This document shows, piece after piece, positions 45,067-54,659 of a stretch of 64,000 nt of DNA. The notes beneath the pieces are model-generated. The model made no database searches and had not been told where the DNA came from. It saw only the letters and a list, made by a program, of their open reading frames with translations. The DNA is from Lewinellaceae bacterium. GTDB lineage: Bacteria > Bacteroidota > Bacteroidia > Chitinophagales > Saprospiraceae. The DNA lies in contig JADJRC010000002.1 of the NCBI GenBank assembly GCA_016712415.1, forward strand, positions 310,001 to 374,000, in the 5' to 3' direction. How positions within the stretch are numbered: position 1 is the first letter of the stretch; each line of letters opens with the position of its first letter. Both the position numbers and the translations under genes were made by a program.

Positions 45067-45414
45067 ATGGAAGACTGGGAACTCGACTTTGAATGGCTGC
45101 GCACGCAGCACGTAGTAAAAGACGCGATGCGCCGCGAAACACTGCCCGACCTGAACACCGTGCTGTTTCTCATCGGTATTCAGGAACTCGGGCGCTGGAA
45201 AAAGGATTTCAGCAAGGAAGAAAAGCAGGACCTGATGCATATCGCCGTTTGCCGGCTGCTCAGTTACGACGGCTATTTCGAATTTGTCGGGCGCGACGAA
45301 GACGGCTGGCCGCACTACCGCCAGGCACTCGAAATGCCCGAGCAAAACACCCTGCAACAGGAAAAAATGCTGAAGATCAACGCGGTGCGATATTTTAAGG
45401 AGAATGAGGAATGA
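45067..45414 (+). CDS. Conserved hypothetical protein
   Basis: The 115-residue soluble protein starts at ATG 45067 (MEDWELDFEWLRTQH), the point where a compact conserved-looking sequence begins; an upstream ATG at 44911 adds low-complexity sequence. Features include LPDLNTVLFLIGIQELGRW and YFEFVGRDEDGWPHY. It overlaps the next start by 4 bp (ATGA), indicating translational coupling to the isomerase gene. I do not recognise the family. Confidence 0.65.
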   Translation: MEDWELDFEWLRTQHVVKDAMRRETLPDLNTVLFLIGIQELGRWKKDFSKEEKQDLMHIAVCRLLSYDGYFEFVGRDEDGWPHYRQALEMPEQNTLQQEKMLKINAVRYFKENEE

Positions 45415-46016
45415 TGAATGCCATGCGTTTTCCCTCCTTTTTCATACTCTTTCTGTTTGCTGCCTGCGGGCAGGAGAAAAGCGTTCACGCTATCCTGCAT
45501 ACCGGCATGGGTGATATAAGCATAGAACTGTTCAGCAGCACGCCACACCACCGCGACAATTTTCTGCTGCTGTTCGACAGGCCCGACGCAGATACCCTGA
45601 CGTTTTACCGCATCGAGCGCGACTTTGCCATTCAATTCGGCCCTGTGCCCGACAGCACGCAGCACGATATTGCCCTTGAACCTGAAATCAGCGCCCCGAT
45701 GCTGGGCGGCGCGTTGGCAGCGCCCCTGACCGGGCAGGATGGTTACTCGGACGGCACTGATTTTTTTATCGTTATGGACCGCCCCCAGAACGAGACTTCG
45801 CTCGATCGGGCAGAACAAAAAATCGGGCGCCGGTTGGACACCCCAACACGCGCAGCGTACCAAAAATACGGCGGCCTGCCCCTGTTGCACGGCAAACACA
45901 CCGTTTTCGGTCGCGTAACCGGCGGCATGGAGGTGGCCCAAAAGATCGCTGCACTGCCCCGCGACGCCGAAGGGCGGCCGCTGAAGGAAGTAAAGGTGTG
46001 GGTGGAAGTGCGGTAG
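45411..46016 (+). CDS. Cyclophilin-type peptidylprolyl isomerase lipoprotein
   Basis: The 201-residue protein has a lipobox ending LFAAC and a cyclophilin fold (HTGMGDISIELFSSTPHHRDNF, then GTDFFIVMDRPQ and HTVFGRVTGGMEVAQKI). The usual catalytic FHR and Gln-Phe loop is altered (FYRIERDFAIQFG), so activity may be reduced. It is coupled by a 4-bp overlap to the preceding hypothetical gene. Likely a periplasmic folding factor. Confidence 0.82.
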   Translation: MMNAMRFPSFFILFLFAACGQEKSVHAILHTGMGDISIELFSSTPHHRDNFLLLFDRPDADTLTFYRIERDFAIQFGPVPDSTQHDIALEPEISAPMLGGALAAPLTGQDGYSDGTDFFIVMDRPQNETSLDRAEQKIGRRLDTPTRAAYQKYGGLPLLHGKHTVFGRVTGGMEVAQKIAALPRDAEGRPLKEVKVWVEVR

Positions 46017-46065
46017 GCAGGGGCTCTGATCAACAAAAAAGGAGAGATGATCTGGGAGAAATAGC

Positions 46066-46632
46066 CTAAAGTTTATCCGTAAAGAACGTCTGCGACTTGT
46101 CCTGACCGAACTTGCCGTCGTTAAACGCCTGCGAGCCGCCTTTGGGAATAGACAGCGACTGCCACTGCTCTCCCGCCAGCATGCGGCAGACGTAAACCAG
46201 TTGGCCGACGTGGTAGGGATAATGCGCCAACTGCCGGTTCAGGGCTTCCAGCACCGTGTGCCCTTCGTTGCGGATGTACACGACGGTCGACAGGTCGGCC
46301 TCGGTGAGCGGCTCGACGGCCGCAAAAAAACATTCCCAGCCCTTGTTCCAGGCCGCAAGGAGTTCGGACTTGTCGGCAAAATCGTTCTCAAACTCCGCAT
46401 CGCGGTCGCGCCAGGGCTTTTCCCCGTCTGACGTAAGAAAATCGGTGAACCGGCTGAGCATGTTCCCGCTCAGGTGTTTTACAATAACCGCTACGCTGTT
46501 GCTTTCCGGACCGGGCTGCCAGTGTATGTGCGCGTCGCCGATCTGGGCAAGCGCCTTGTCGCCGAGTTGGCGATAGTAGCGAAACAGTTTTTTGGCGCCT
46601 TCGAGGTAGTGGAGTGACGGGGTGTTTTCCAT
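46066..46632 (-). CDS. DinB-like protein (DUF1572)
   Basis: The 188-residue protein starts at ATG 46632 (MENTPSLHYLEGAKKLF), with an upstream ATG at 46653 possible. It is a four-helix DinB/YfiT-like fold with possible metal His residues in VKHLSGNML and AHYPYHVGQLVYV. These proteins are thiol- or metal-dependent transferases of unclear substrate. The next gene is on the same strand, across a long inverted repeat. Confidence 0.8.
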   Translation of the reverse strand: MENTPSLHYLEGAKKLFRYYRQLGDKALAQIGDAHIHWQPGPESNSVAVIVKHLSGNMLSRFTDFLTSDGEKPWRDRDAEFENDFADKSELLAAWNKGWECFFAAVEPLTEADLSTVVYIRNEGHTVLEALNRQLAHYPYHVGQLVYVCRMLAGEQWQSLSIPKGGSQAFNDGKFGQDKSQTFFTDKL

Positions 46633-46795
46633 AGAGAAATAGTCGTAAGTCAAAAGTCAGGATGGAATATCAGAAGTGTTTTGCAGCTCCAAATGGAATT
46701 GTGGAAATGTCTCTGTAAAGAAGACGTCTCGCAAGTCCGTCATGTTGCAAAGTTGACAGGTGTTTTTTCAGACAAGATTTACAGTTTTTTTTTGG

Positions 46796-46919
46796 AGACA
46801 GGATTTACAGGATTCACAGGATTCATAGGATTCACAGGGTTCACAGGATAAAAAGGATTCACAGGATTCACAGGATAAAAAGGACAACTCCGCTGTCGAT
46901 AATCCTGTGAATCCTGTCT
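46796..46919. repeat. Long inverted repeat with GGATTCACA direct repeats
   Basis: The 19-base left arm 46796-46814 matches the reverse complement of 46901-46919 at 18 positions. Between the arms lie many copies of AGGATTCAC-type 9-mers and two GGATAAAAAGGA segments. It occupies the gap between the DinB-like gene and a T9SS gene. The combination of hairpin arms and a short tandem core suggests a mobile or structure-forming repeat. Confidence 0.75.
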
Positions 46920-46926
46920 GAAGATT

Positions 46927-48618
46927 TTAATTTTTTAAAACAACCAGTCTTTTTACCGCCATACCCCATTCACTCAGCAACACCAGGGTATAGACACCGT
47001 TATCCAGTTTGCCCAAATCCAGCACGCTTTGTTCGGCCTGGGGGTTTTGCAGGGTCGTCGCCAGGCGACCGTCTGCCGAAAACAGGCGGATTTCGCTGAC
47101 GGGCAGGTCGCCGTACTGCACCGTAACCGTGCCGGCCGACGGGTTGGGGTAAAGGCCGACTGCTGCGTTCAGGGCATCGGACAGGCTGGTGAGTGGCGAA
47201 CAAACACCTGTAAAACCGCCGTCGTACAGGCTTCTGACATCTGCAATATCGTCGTACATATCGCCCACACCGCAGGGCAGGTCGGGGTTGAAGTGCACGG
47301 TCCAGGCAACGGTCATTTCTTCAATCTGACCGGGCAGCAGCGTGCCCACCTTGTGGCTACCCAGTCCTTTGCGATCCGCCAGCGCCAAATTGGCGGTACA
47401 CATGGTCCAGCCGCTGGGGTCGGACGGGTTGGAAGGGAATGCATAATCCGTAGGCCCACCCGCCGTTTGAAAGCCGCTGCCGCCATAGGTCAACGGGCTG
47501 CCGTCTCTCCAATAGCCGGTTAGGTAACGATAAAACTCCAGGCTTGTTGACGGATCAGTGGTGCCGGGCAACGGGTTACCAACGGTAGGGCTGTTGAATG
47601 CCATAAATTTATCGAGCGACTGACTCAGGAAGGTCACGGATTGCACCGGCGGGTTGTCGGCAAAGGTGGATATACCCTGGTCACAAAAAACACCGGTACT
47701 GCCGTCTGTGACGTCCTGGTTGTACACAAAGAACGCATTCTGATCGGGAGCGCTGCCCAGGTAATCGTCTGTATAACAACCCAGGTCAAAATCGACCCAC
47801 ATGCCGAAAAAGCAAGAGTCGAGTTTTTCCATACCCCTGTAAATAATTTTGTGCGACGTGAAAACGGAGTGGTTCAGCACGGGCCTGTCGGGGCAATTGA
47901 AAGCCCAGGCCGTCTGTTGTACTTCTACCGGGAAAACCGGCGAAGTACTTTGGTCGTTGAATACCGACCAAACAAACACTTCCGGTACAAATGGCGGCTT
48001 GTTGCGCAGCGACACCACCGGATAGTCTCCGGCAAGCGGGTTGTACACGCCATCGCTGTCTTCGTCGTAAAACGGCGCCAGCGACTGGGTGTTAAAGGGC
48101 AGGTCGAAGCCCCAGACATTGCTGAAATAGGCGTTGCCATGGCCCGGCCAGCCCATGATGGATTTGTATTGCGCAATCGCGGCTGCCGGATTCCCGATCA
48201 GGTTGGGCAAGTCGGCAAGGAATGCCGCCACATCACTTCCTTTGACCAAAAAATGCCTGTCCCAGTTGGCGCAATCGGTCGACGTGGTCTGTCCGTCGTC
48301 GTTCAACGGCCCTGCAGCATAGCCTCCGGCATAGGTAGGTGCGTTGAGCCGAAGAAAGCCCGCCGGGTTTATCCCGCTCAGCCAAAGCCCGGCAGCAAAT
48401 ATGGTGGAGGGGTTTTGCTGTACAAAAGGCAGCGGATTGGGCAGAAATTGCCCGAAATCATAATCGGTAAAAAGGCTGCCGTTGTTCAATATCCGGGCGC
48501 GGACCGCATTGCCTTCGAGATCGATTTGGGTATTGGCAGTTGTGCAGGGTTGCGCGTACAAACCACCCGCTACAGCGAGGAGGACAAAAAAACAGGTAAA
48601 AATCAGTTTCATGTTCAT
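46927..48618 (-). CDS. T9SS type A cargo protein
   Basis: The 563-residue protein has a signal peptide ending AGGLYAQ, a beta-rich body with repeated Asn/Asp/Pro-rich turns (DEDSDGVYNPLAGDYPV) and a C-terminal sorting domain (VGLYPNPSAGTVTVQYG, ending MAVKRLVVLKN). No catalytic domain is evident. It diverges from the VPS10-like gene; 48619-48849 is their shared promoter region, where I see no strong -33/-7 pair. Confidence 0.85.
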   Translation of the reverse strand: MNMKLIFTCFFVLLAVAGGLYAQPCTTANTQIDLEGNAVRARILNNGSLFTDYDFGQFLPNPLPFVQQNPSTIFAAGLWLSGINPAGFLRLNAPTYAGGYAAGPLNDDGQTTSTDCANWDRHFLVKGSDVAAFLADLPNLIGNPAAAIAQYKSIMGWPGHGNAYFSNVWGFDLPFNTQSLAPFYDEDSDGVYNPLAGDYPVVSLRNKPPFVPEVFVWSVFNDQSTSPVFPVEVQQTAWAFNCPDRPVLNHSVFTSHKIIYRGMEKLDSCFFGMWVDFDLGCYTDDYLGSAPDQNAFFVYNQDVTDGSTGVFCDQGISTFADNPPVQSVTFLSQSLDKFMAFNSPTVGNPLPGTTDPSTSLEFYRYLTGYWRDGSPLTYGGSGFQTAGGPTDYAFPSNPSDPSGWTMCTANLALADRKGLGSHKVGTLLPGQIEEMTVAWTVHFNPDLPCGVGDMYDDIADVRSLYDGGFTGVCSPLTSLSDALNAAVGLYPNPSAGTVTVQYGDLPVSEIRLFSADGRLATTLQNPQAEQSVLDLGKLDNGVYTLVLLSEWGMAVKRLVVLKN

Positions 48619-48849
48619 CTTGTGAAAATTTGAGTTTGGTAATACGTTTAAGCGTGTTGCAAGTTATCAAACATGTCGAAAATAATTCATCCAAATGATT
48701 GAACTAACCCCGCCTGAGGGCAGGCACGACATCTCACTGAGCAAAGTCCAAATCAGTCAATTCATGACTTTTGGATTTTTTTCCAAACGGAGACGTTTCA
48801 AAACATCTATTTTAGCGGGCACAAACGCACACCAACCAAATCAACAAGC

Positions 48850-51459
48850 ATGTTTCAACGCCAAACGCGCCAGCCTTTTCCTGTCCGCAACATCCTGCTT
48901 TTTGCCGCCATTATTCTGGCGTTTTTGTTTATTCTGCTCAGAAGCATGCAGCAGCCTTCCGGCAAACCCGATGAAGAAACGGAGGGCGCAAACGGCGGCG
49001 GCCTCAGACCCGCCGAGTGGCTCTTCACCATGCGCGAATACCCTGACTTTCGCACAGACGTAAAAACATACGCACAGGCTATCGGGCAGGCCGGCGCTGC
49101 TGCCGTCCAACGCGGCGCTAATCCGGGCTTCTCAGCGCCGTGGACAGTGCAGGGACCCGGCAATATCGGCGCCCGGGTAAACTGCATCAAAGTGCATCCC
49201 ACCAATCCGAACATCATCTATATCGGCTATTCGCAAGGGGGCGTCTGGAAAACCACCAACGGCGGCCAAACCTGGCTGCCCATATTTGACAAACAGCCTT
49301 TTCTCGCCATTGGCGATATCGAACTGGACCCGCAGCAACCCAACGTGGTGTATGTCGGCACGGGCGACCTCAATATCAGCGGCTATCCTTTTATCGGCGA
49401 CGGAATCTGGAGAAGCCCCAACGGCGGACAAACCTGGCAGCACCTCGGACTTGAAGACCAGCGCATTGTTTCAAAAATAATTATCCGGCCCGACAATTCG
49501 GCCGTCATCTATGCCGCAACTATGGGCCTGCCTTTCGAACGCAACAACGATCGGGGCGTCTATTTTTCCATCAACAGCGGACAAACCTGGCAACAGGTGC
49601 TCCATGTTTCCGATTCCACCGGTATCATCGATATGGTCATGTCGCCCGACGACCCTGACGTCATTTATGCCGCCGCCTGGGACCGCATCCGCAATAACCA
49701 GGAAAGTCTCGTAAGCGGCAACAACGCCCGCATCTGGAAAACAGAGGACGCCGGCGCCAACTGGACCATGCTGGAGGGCGGGCTGCCGCAGGAACCCATG
49801 AGCCGCATCGGCCTGTCTGTTTCTGCAAGTAATCCCAACCTTGTAATGGCGGTATATGTCAATGAAGACCTGGAATTTCAAGCCATCTACAAAACCGTTG
49901 ACGGCGGCGTCAACTGGTCCGTGCTCCCGACTGAAGGCCTGGACCCCGGCTTTATGGGCGGTTTCGGCTGGTATTTTGGAAAAGTGTTCATCAACCCGTT
50001 CAACGACGACGATATCTACGTCTGCGGGGTCGGTCTCTGGCGCTCCGTCGACGGCGGTGAAAACTGGTTTGAATCTACCCCGCCCTGGTGGCAGTACGAC
50101 GTGCATGCCGACAAACACGATATGGCTTTCCCCAACGCCGGCACCTGCCTGCTGGCCACCGACGGCGGCCTGTACAGGAGTAACGACAGCGGCTTCAACT
50201 GGGAAAAGATCGAAAATATCCCCACCTCGCAATTTTACCGGGTGGCATACAACCCCTTTGCTCCCGACTGGTACTACGGCGGCATGCAGGACAACGGCAC
50301 ATCGGGCGGCAACGAAGACTTTATCAACGATTGGCCGCGACTGTTCGGCGGCGACGGCTTCCAGGCGGTATTCCACCCCGACAACGAAAACATCTTTTAT
50401 TTTGAAACCCAAAACGGCAATATTGTCGGCACCAACGATGGCGGCGGCTCCTACGGAAGCGGCGATGAAGGCATAGAACCCGACGACCGGCGACACTGGG
50501 ATATGCAATACATTCTCAGCCGCCACGATACGGAAAAAATGTACACCGGCACCTACCGCATTTACCAGAGCTTCGGCCACCTGCCCTTCTGGTTTCCTAT
50601 CAGCGACGACCTCACCGACGGCGTGATCTATGGCGACCGCTTTCACACCATCAGCACCCTCGACGAAAGTCCGCTCGATCCAGACCTGCTCTACGTCGGC
50701 ACCACAGACGGCAACGTGTGGCGCGGCAACCCCGACCTCGGCAATTGGACCGATTTATCCACCGGGCTACCCGACCGCTACGTATCCTCTGTAAAGGCCT
50801 CGCCCAACGTCACCAACCGCGTTTATGTAGCCCACACCGGCTACAAATCCAACGACTTTACCGCACACCTGCACCGCTCCGACGACCAGGGGGATACCTG
50901 GACCGCCATTTCCGGCGACCTGCCCAACCTGGCCATTAATGATATTCATGTGTTGCCTGGGCACCAGGATTCCATCATGTTCGTCGCCACCGACGGCGGT
51001 GTGTATGGTACCCTCAACGGTGGTCAGCACTGGGAAAGGCTCGGCTCCGGTATGCCGGTCATACCCGTGTACGACATCGACATCAACCCCGTCAAGCGAA
51101 CGCTCATCGCCGGCACATACGCCCGCAGTATCATGACATTTCCGCTGGATTCGCTGCAAAACGACGAAAATGTGTCGACCTTCAATCCGGGAGGAAGCAA
51201 ACAACCCACCCTGATAGTGACGCCCAATCCGGCTAACGGCCTCGCCACCCTGGTCACCGAGCACACCAGCACCCAATACGAAACGGAACTGATCGTTGCC
51301 GACCTCGCGGGCCGTATCCTGCATGAGGAGCAGTTTAAAGGATTTTTGCGCCGGGAAACGCCTGTCGATACGCAAAACCTCGCACCCGGCGTCTATGTAG
51401 CGTTTGCCCGTACCAACGGCAAAACATGGGGGCAGCAGAAATTTGTAATAACCCGGTGA
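48850..51459 (+). CDS. VPS10/sortilin-like multi-BNR propeller with T9SS sorting domain
   Basis: The 869-residue protein has an N-terminal membrane or signal segment (NILLFAAIILAFLFILL) and many BNR blades (GVWKTTNGGQTWLPIFDK, GLWRSVDGGENWF, GLYRSNDSGFNWEKI) that build large beta-propellers like sortilin-type proteins. A T9SS domain closes it (IVTPNPANGLATLV, ending WGQQKFVITR). Probably a secreted adhesin or binding protein. The next gene begins inside its 3' end. Confidence 0.85.
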   Translation: MFQRQTRQPFPVRNILLFAAIILAFLFILLRSMQQPSGKPDEETEGANGGGLRPAEWLFTMREYPDFRTDVKTYAQAIGQAGAAAVQRGANPGFSAPWTVQGPGNIGARVNCIKVHPTNPNIIYIGYSQGGVWKTTNGGQTWLPIFDKQPFLAIGDIELDPQQPNVVYVGTGDLNISGYPFIGDGIWRSPNGGQTWQHLGLEDQRIVSKIIIRPDNSAVIYAATMGLPFERNNDRGVYFSINSGQTWQQVLHVSDSTGIIDMVMSPDDPDVIYAAAWDRIRNNQESLVSGNNARIWKTEDAGANWTMLEGGLPQEPMSRIGLSVSASNPNLVMAVYVNEDLEFQAIYKTVDGGVNWSVLPTEGLDPGFMGGFGWYFGKVFINPFNDDDIYVCGVGLWRSVDGGENWFESTPPWWQYDVHADKHDMAFPNAGTCLLATDGGLYRSNDSGFNWEKIENIPTSQFYRVAYNPFAPDWYYGGMQDNGTSGGNEDFINDWPRLFGGDGFQAVFHPDNENIFYFETQNGNIVGTNDGGGSYGSGDEGIEPDDRRHWDMQYILSRHDTEKMYTGTYRIYQSFGHLPFWFPISDDLTDGVIYGDRFHTISTLDESPLDPDLLYVGTTDGNVWRGNPDLGNWTDLSTGLPDRYVSSVKASPNVTNRVYVAHTGYKSNDFTAHLHRSDDQGDTWTAISGDLPNLAINDIHVLPGHQDSIMFVATDGGVYGTLNGGQHWERLGSGMPVIPVYDIDINPVKRTLIAGTYARSIMTFPLDSLQNDENVSTFNPGGSKQPTLIVTPNPANGLATLVTEHTSTQYETELIVADLAGRILHEEQFKGFLRRETPVDTQNLAPGVYVAFARTNGKTWGQQKFVITR

Positions 51460-52811
51460 AGGCTCCGGAAAAAACGGCGATCCAGGTCAGCGCAGCCCTC
51501 CTGTTCGGCAGCATATTTGCCCTGATCACGCCGCCCTTCCAATCGCCCGACGAGCCCAATCATTTTCTGCGGGCATACCAGGTGAGTGAAGGCGTATTTT
51601 TCCCGGAAACTGCTGAACAACGGCTCGGCGGAACACTCCCGGCATCGCTGCAAGAGGTGTGCGATGCCTTTGCCTACCTGAAAATGAACGGACAGGCAAG
51701 GCTCGACAGGGAGCTGATCTTCAAAAATCTGCACACACCGCTGAATGCCGGGACGCGCCGGTTCACCGACTTCCCCAATACGGCTGTCTATGCGCCGACC
51801 GCCTACCTGCCGCAGGCAGGCGCTATAGTGCTGTTGCGTCCGCTCGGCGCCTCACCCTTGCAGATGCTGTACGGCGCAAGGATGGCCAACCTCCTCGTAT
51901 GGTTGCTGCTGGTTTATTCCACCCTTCGGTTGATGCCGTTTCTGCGCGACAGCCTGACCCTGCTGGCGCTCCTGCCCGCTTCGCTGGTCATCGCGGCCTC
52001 TGCCAACGCAGATGTCGTCACCAACGGTCTGTGCTGGTGGCTGGTAGCGGCGTTTTTAAACACCGTAGTGGAGCAAAAGCCACGATCCGCATTATTTTAC
52101 CTGAAGCAAGGTGCTGCGTTCCTCGCTGCATGCATCAATAAACTGATTGTCGTGCCGATCGTAATCTTGCGTTTTTTGCCCAAAACCAGCGCCCGCGCAT
52201 CGGGTTTACTGACCATAACAGGTCTGGCCGGGGCGCTCTGCTGGGGCAGCCTGGCCGGCAAATGGTTTATTCCCTACGACGCGTACAATCCCGCATTCCG
52301 CGATGCGCAGACCCTGAACGAGGGCGTCGACCCCGCCCGGCAGATGGCATTTGTGCGCGACAACCCGATTTATTTTATTCAAACGGCTGCCACGTCCCTG
52401 GTCAGGTCGCTGCCCTCAACTGCGGCGCATTTCACCGGAAAATTCGGCTGGGAAAAAAATTACCTCGGGCCGGTATGGCTGGCCCTGCTGTGGCTGGCCC
52501 TCGCGGCAGTGCTGTTCAGCGAACAGTACCGGGCAGGGCAAAGGTTGCGATGGCTGGCTGCATCTGCGGTATTCTTGTTTACGGGAATGTTCGCATTTAC
52601 CATGTACGCTATCTGGTGTCCCGTGGGCGCCGGGGAAGTGACCAATTTCCAGGGGCGGTACTTCGTACCTGTTGCCCCACTGGTCGCGCTGGCCGTGGCG
52701 AACGGCCTGTTACAGCGTTTCAGGCGGGAAATACGGATGGCCGCACTGCTCGTCTTGCTGTTGGGGAATGGCGCCATGGTGGTCGCCATACTACAGCGCT
52801 ACTATTGGTAA
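51426..52811 (+). CDS. DUF2142 polytopic membrane protein
   Basis: The 461-residue protein has about ten TM helices and the DUF2142 opening (FALITPPFQSPDEPNHFLRAYQ). These resemble membrane glycosyltransferases that use polyprenyl-sugar donors, but function is unproven. ATG 51426 overlaps the previous gene by 34 bp; GTG 51456 overlaps it by only 4 bp (GTGA) and is an equally good start. It converges on the TrpF-like gene with a 3-bp gap. Confidence 0.8.
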   Translation: MGAAEICNNPVKAPEKTAIQVSAALLFGSIFALITPPFQSPDEPNHFLRAYQVSEGVFFPETAEQRLGGTLPASLQEVCDAFAYLKMNGQARLDRELIFKNLHTPLNAGTRRFTDFPNTAVYAPTAYLPQAGAIVLLRPLGASPLQMLYGARMANLLVWLLLVYSTLRLMPFLRDSLTLLALLPASLVIAASANADVVTNGLCWWLVAAFLNTVVEQKPRSALFYLKQGAAFLAACINKLIVVPIVILRFLPKTSARASGLLTITGLAGALCWGSLAGKWFIPYDAYNPAFRDAQTLNEGVDPARQMAFVRDNPIYFIQTAATSLVRSLPSTAAHFTGKFGWEKNYLGPVWLALLWLALAAVLFSEQYRAGQRLRWLAASAVFLFTGMFAFTMYAIWCPVGAGEVTNFQGRYFVPVAPLVALAVANGLLQRFRREIRMAALLVLLLGNGAMVVAILQRYYW

Positions 52812-52814
52812 CCA

Positions 52815-53414
52815 TCACCGCCCCAGCGCTTCAAAAATCTCTTCGATATCGTCGAAGGACTTTACCCCTACCTGTTCCTCTTCGCCACCGGCCAGGCTCA
52901 GACCCGCCGCGCCGAGTGCGCGAACCAGTTCGGGCACCTGGCCTGCGGCGGCCTCCGTTTCGATCAATATGGGATATGCCTTGCAGCACTTCGACCAAAA
53001 GGCGGTCTCTTCAGTCGTCAAGGCAGCGCTGCTGAATCCCACCAGGAACCACGCGACAAACGGCTTGGCCGCCTCCAGCAGGCGCAGGATCGATCCCGTG
53101 TCGGGTCCGGATTCCAGTGTCATGATGACCGTAAGTCCCTTGAGCACAGCCAGTTGGCCGGCATAGGCCCCGGTGACCTGCACGGCGTCGAGTCCGTAAA
53201 ACGCCGCCGCTTCGCGCACGACCGAAACGGGTGCGCGCGAAAACTCACCGACGATGCCCGGGCCTTCCACCCATTCCCGGATGGCCTTCACATACACGGG
53301 ATCGAGGTACGAAGCCGTGCCTTCTTCGAGGTTGAAGCCCAGGAAATCAACTTCCCTGGCCGCAAAGTAGCGGGCATCGGTGAGATTGGTAATACGGGAT
53401 GCTTTTATGACCAT
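52815..53414 (-). CDS. TrpF-like (phosphoribosylanthranilate isomerase-like) protein lacking the catalytic Cys
   Basis: The 199-residue TIM-barrel protein matches TrpF at the N-terminus (KASRITNLTDARYFAA, then VDFLGFNL) and at the phosphate-binding LAGG. In active TrpF the start reads K-I-C-G; here the catalytic Cys is replaced by Ser (KASR). The region of the catalytic Asp reads ILIETEAAAG. Loss of both suggests an inactive or re-purposed paralog. It is not in a trp operon. Confidence 0.75.
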   Translation of the reverse strand: MVIKASRITNLTDARYFAAREVDFLGFNLEEGTASYLDPVYVKAIREWVEGPGIVGEFSRAPVSVVREAAAFYGLDAVQVTGAYAGQLAVLKGLTVIMTLESGPDTGSILRLLEAAKPFVAWFLVGFSSAALTTEETAFWSKCCKAYPILIETEAAAGQVPELVRALGAAGLSLAGGEEEQVGVKSFDDIEEIFEALGR

Positions 53415-53501
53415 GATGGTGCGCTCGGAACATTTTGTCGACGAATACCGGCAAAGATAGGCTGCCGGACAAGGCTGTTCAAAAACTGCGCGCGCTTTGT
53501 G

Positions 53502-53509
53502 TAGTTTTG
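53502..53509 (+). promoter_or_regulatory. Predicted -7 box for the RND adaptor gene
   Basis: TAGTTTTG is an exact TAnnTTTG match. Start of transcription near 53515 would fall between the two candidate TTG codons (53514 and 53526), favouring 53526 or a nearly leaderless message. No clear -33 TTG is present. Confidence 0.4.
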
Positions 53510-53525
53510 CACCTTGATTTTACAT

Positions 53526-54653
53526 TTGAAAGCAGGAAAAAAGGCCAAGCGTCGTACCGCCCTGTTTTCTTTACCAATATCGATTCACTTGCACAAACGT
53601 ACCTATCTCTGGCTCTTTCTGTTCCTGTGCGCGGCTTTCGTCGCATGGAAACTCTATACCAATAAACAACAACTGGCTGAGGAGACCAAACTCAGCGACG
53701 TTACGCGCGCCTACGTACCCGTGGAGGTGACGGCGGTACAACTCGAGACGCTGGCCAATCACCTCGACGCAAACGGCATTTTTTTGCCTGCCAAGGAAAT
53801 GTTTGTGATTTCCGAAACGGCAGGCCGCGTCGTGGAGGTGTACAAAAACAAGGGCGAATGGGTAAATGAAGGCGACCTGATCGCCAAGGTAGACGATGAG
53901 GTGCTGCGTATCGAACTTGAGGCGACTCAAGCCAACCTGGCCAAACTCAAAAAGGATCAGGACCGCCTCACCAACCTCATTGAAGGGGATGCTGCGCCCA
54001 AAAACAAGATTGAAGACGTGGAACTGGGCATACTTGCCGCCGAAGCAAAGGAAAAAGGGCTCAAAAAACAGATCGCCAACACCAGCATCAAAGCGCCCAT
54101 GACCGGTGCGTTGGGTTTTCGCTTTATCGAACGCGGAAGCGTCATCGGCCCCGGTATCCAGGTCGCGCAAATCACCAACCTGGAAAAACTGTTCCTCATG
54201 GTCAAGGTCACCGAACGCGATGTGCTGAAACTCAAAAAAGGCCAGGGCGTCAGCGTGACTGCCGATGTGTATCCCGGCGTCACTATCCCGGGAAAAGTGA
54301 CGAACATCGGCCTGCGCGCCGACAATGCCTTTACCTACGATGTAGAAATCGAGGTGATCAACCCGAAACAAACACCCCTGCGCGCCGGCATGCACGCCCA
54401 GGCTTCTTTTACGTTCGACGCCAACCGAAAGGGACTGGTCCTGCCCAGAAAAGCCATAGCAGGCAGTTTGCAGGATGCAAAGGTGTACGTGGTGAAAGAT
54501 TCACTGGCCGTCCTGCGCTCTGTGGTGCTGGGAGGCGCCTATGGAGAAATGATAGAGGTGATCTCCGGGTTGCAGGAAGGCGAAAAGGTGGTGGTGACCG
54601 GCCAGATGAACCTATCCGACGGCGCGCGCGTACAGGCGCCGTCGACGAACTAA
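53526..54653 (+). CDS. RND efflux periplasmic adaptor (AcrA/MexH-like)
   Basis: The 375-residue membrane-fusion protein starts at TTG 53526 (reads M-KAGKKAKRR); there is no ATG before the conserved part, and TTG 53514 is the only alternative. An N-terminal TM (TYLWLFLFLCAAFVAW) is followed by the lipoyl half (GRVVEVYKNKGEWVNEGDLIAK), a coiled-coil hairpin and the barrel domain (LGFRFIERGSVIGPG). The cognate pump and TolC genes are not adjacent; an acyltransferase follows 6 bp later, so the adaptor may serve a pump elsewhere. Confidence 0.82.
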   Translation: MKAGKKAKRRTALFSLPISIHLHKRTYLWLFLFLCAAFVAWKLYTNKQQLAEETKLSDVTRAYVPVEVTAVQLETLANHLDANGIFLPAKEMFVISETAGRVVEVYKNKGEWVNEGDLIAKVDDEVLRIELEATQANLAKLKKDQDRLTNLIEGDAAPKNKIEDVELGILAAEAKEKGLKKQIANTSIKAPMTGALGFRFIERGSVIGPGIQVAQITNLEKLFLMVKVTERDVLKLKKGQGVSVTADVYPGVTIPGKVTNIGLRADNAFTYDVEIEVINPKQTPLRAGMHAQASFTFDANRKGLVLPRKAIAGSLQDAKVYVVKDSLAVLRSVVLGGAYGEMIEVISGLQEGEKVVVTGQMNLSDGARVQAPSTN

Positions 54654-54659
54654 CGACTT

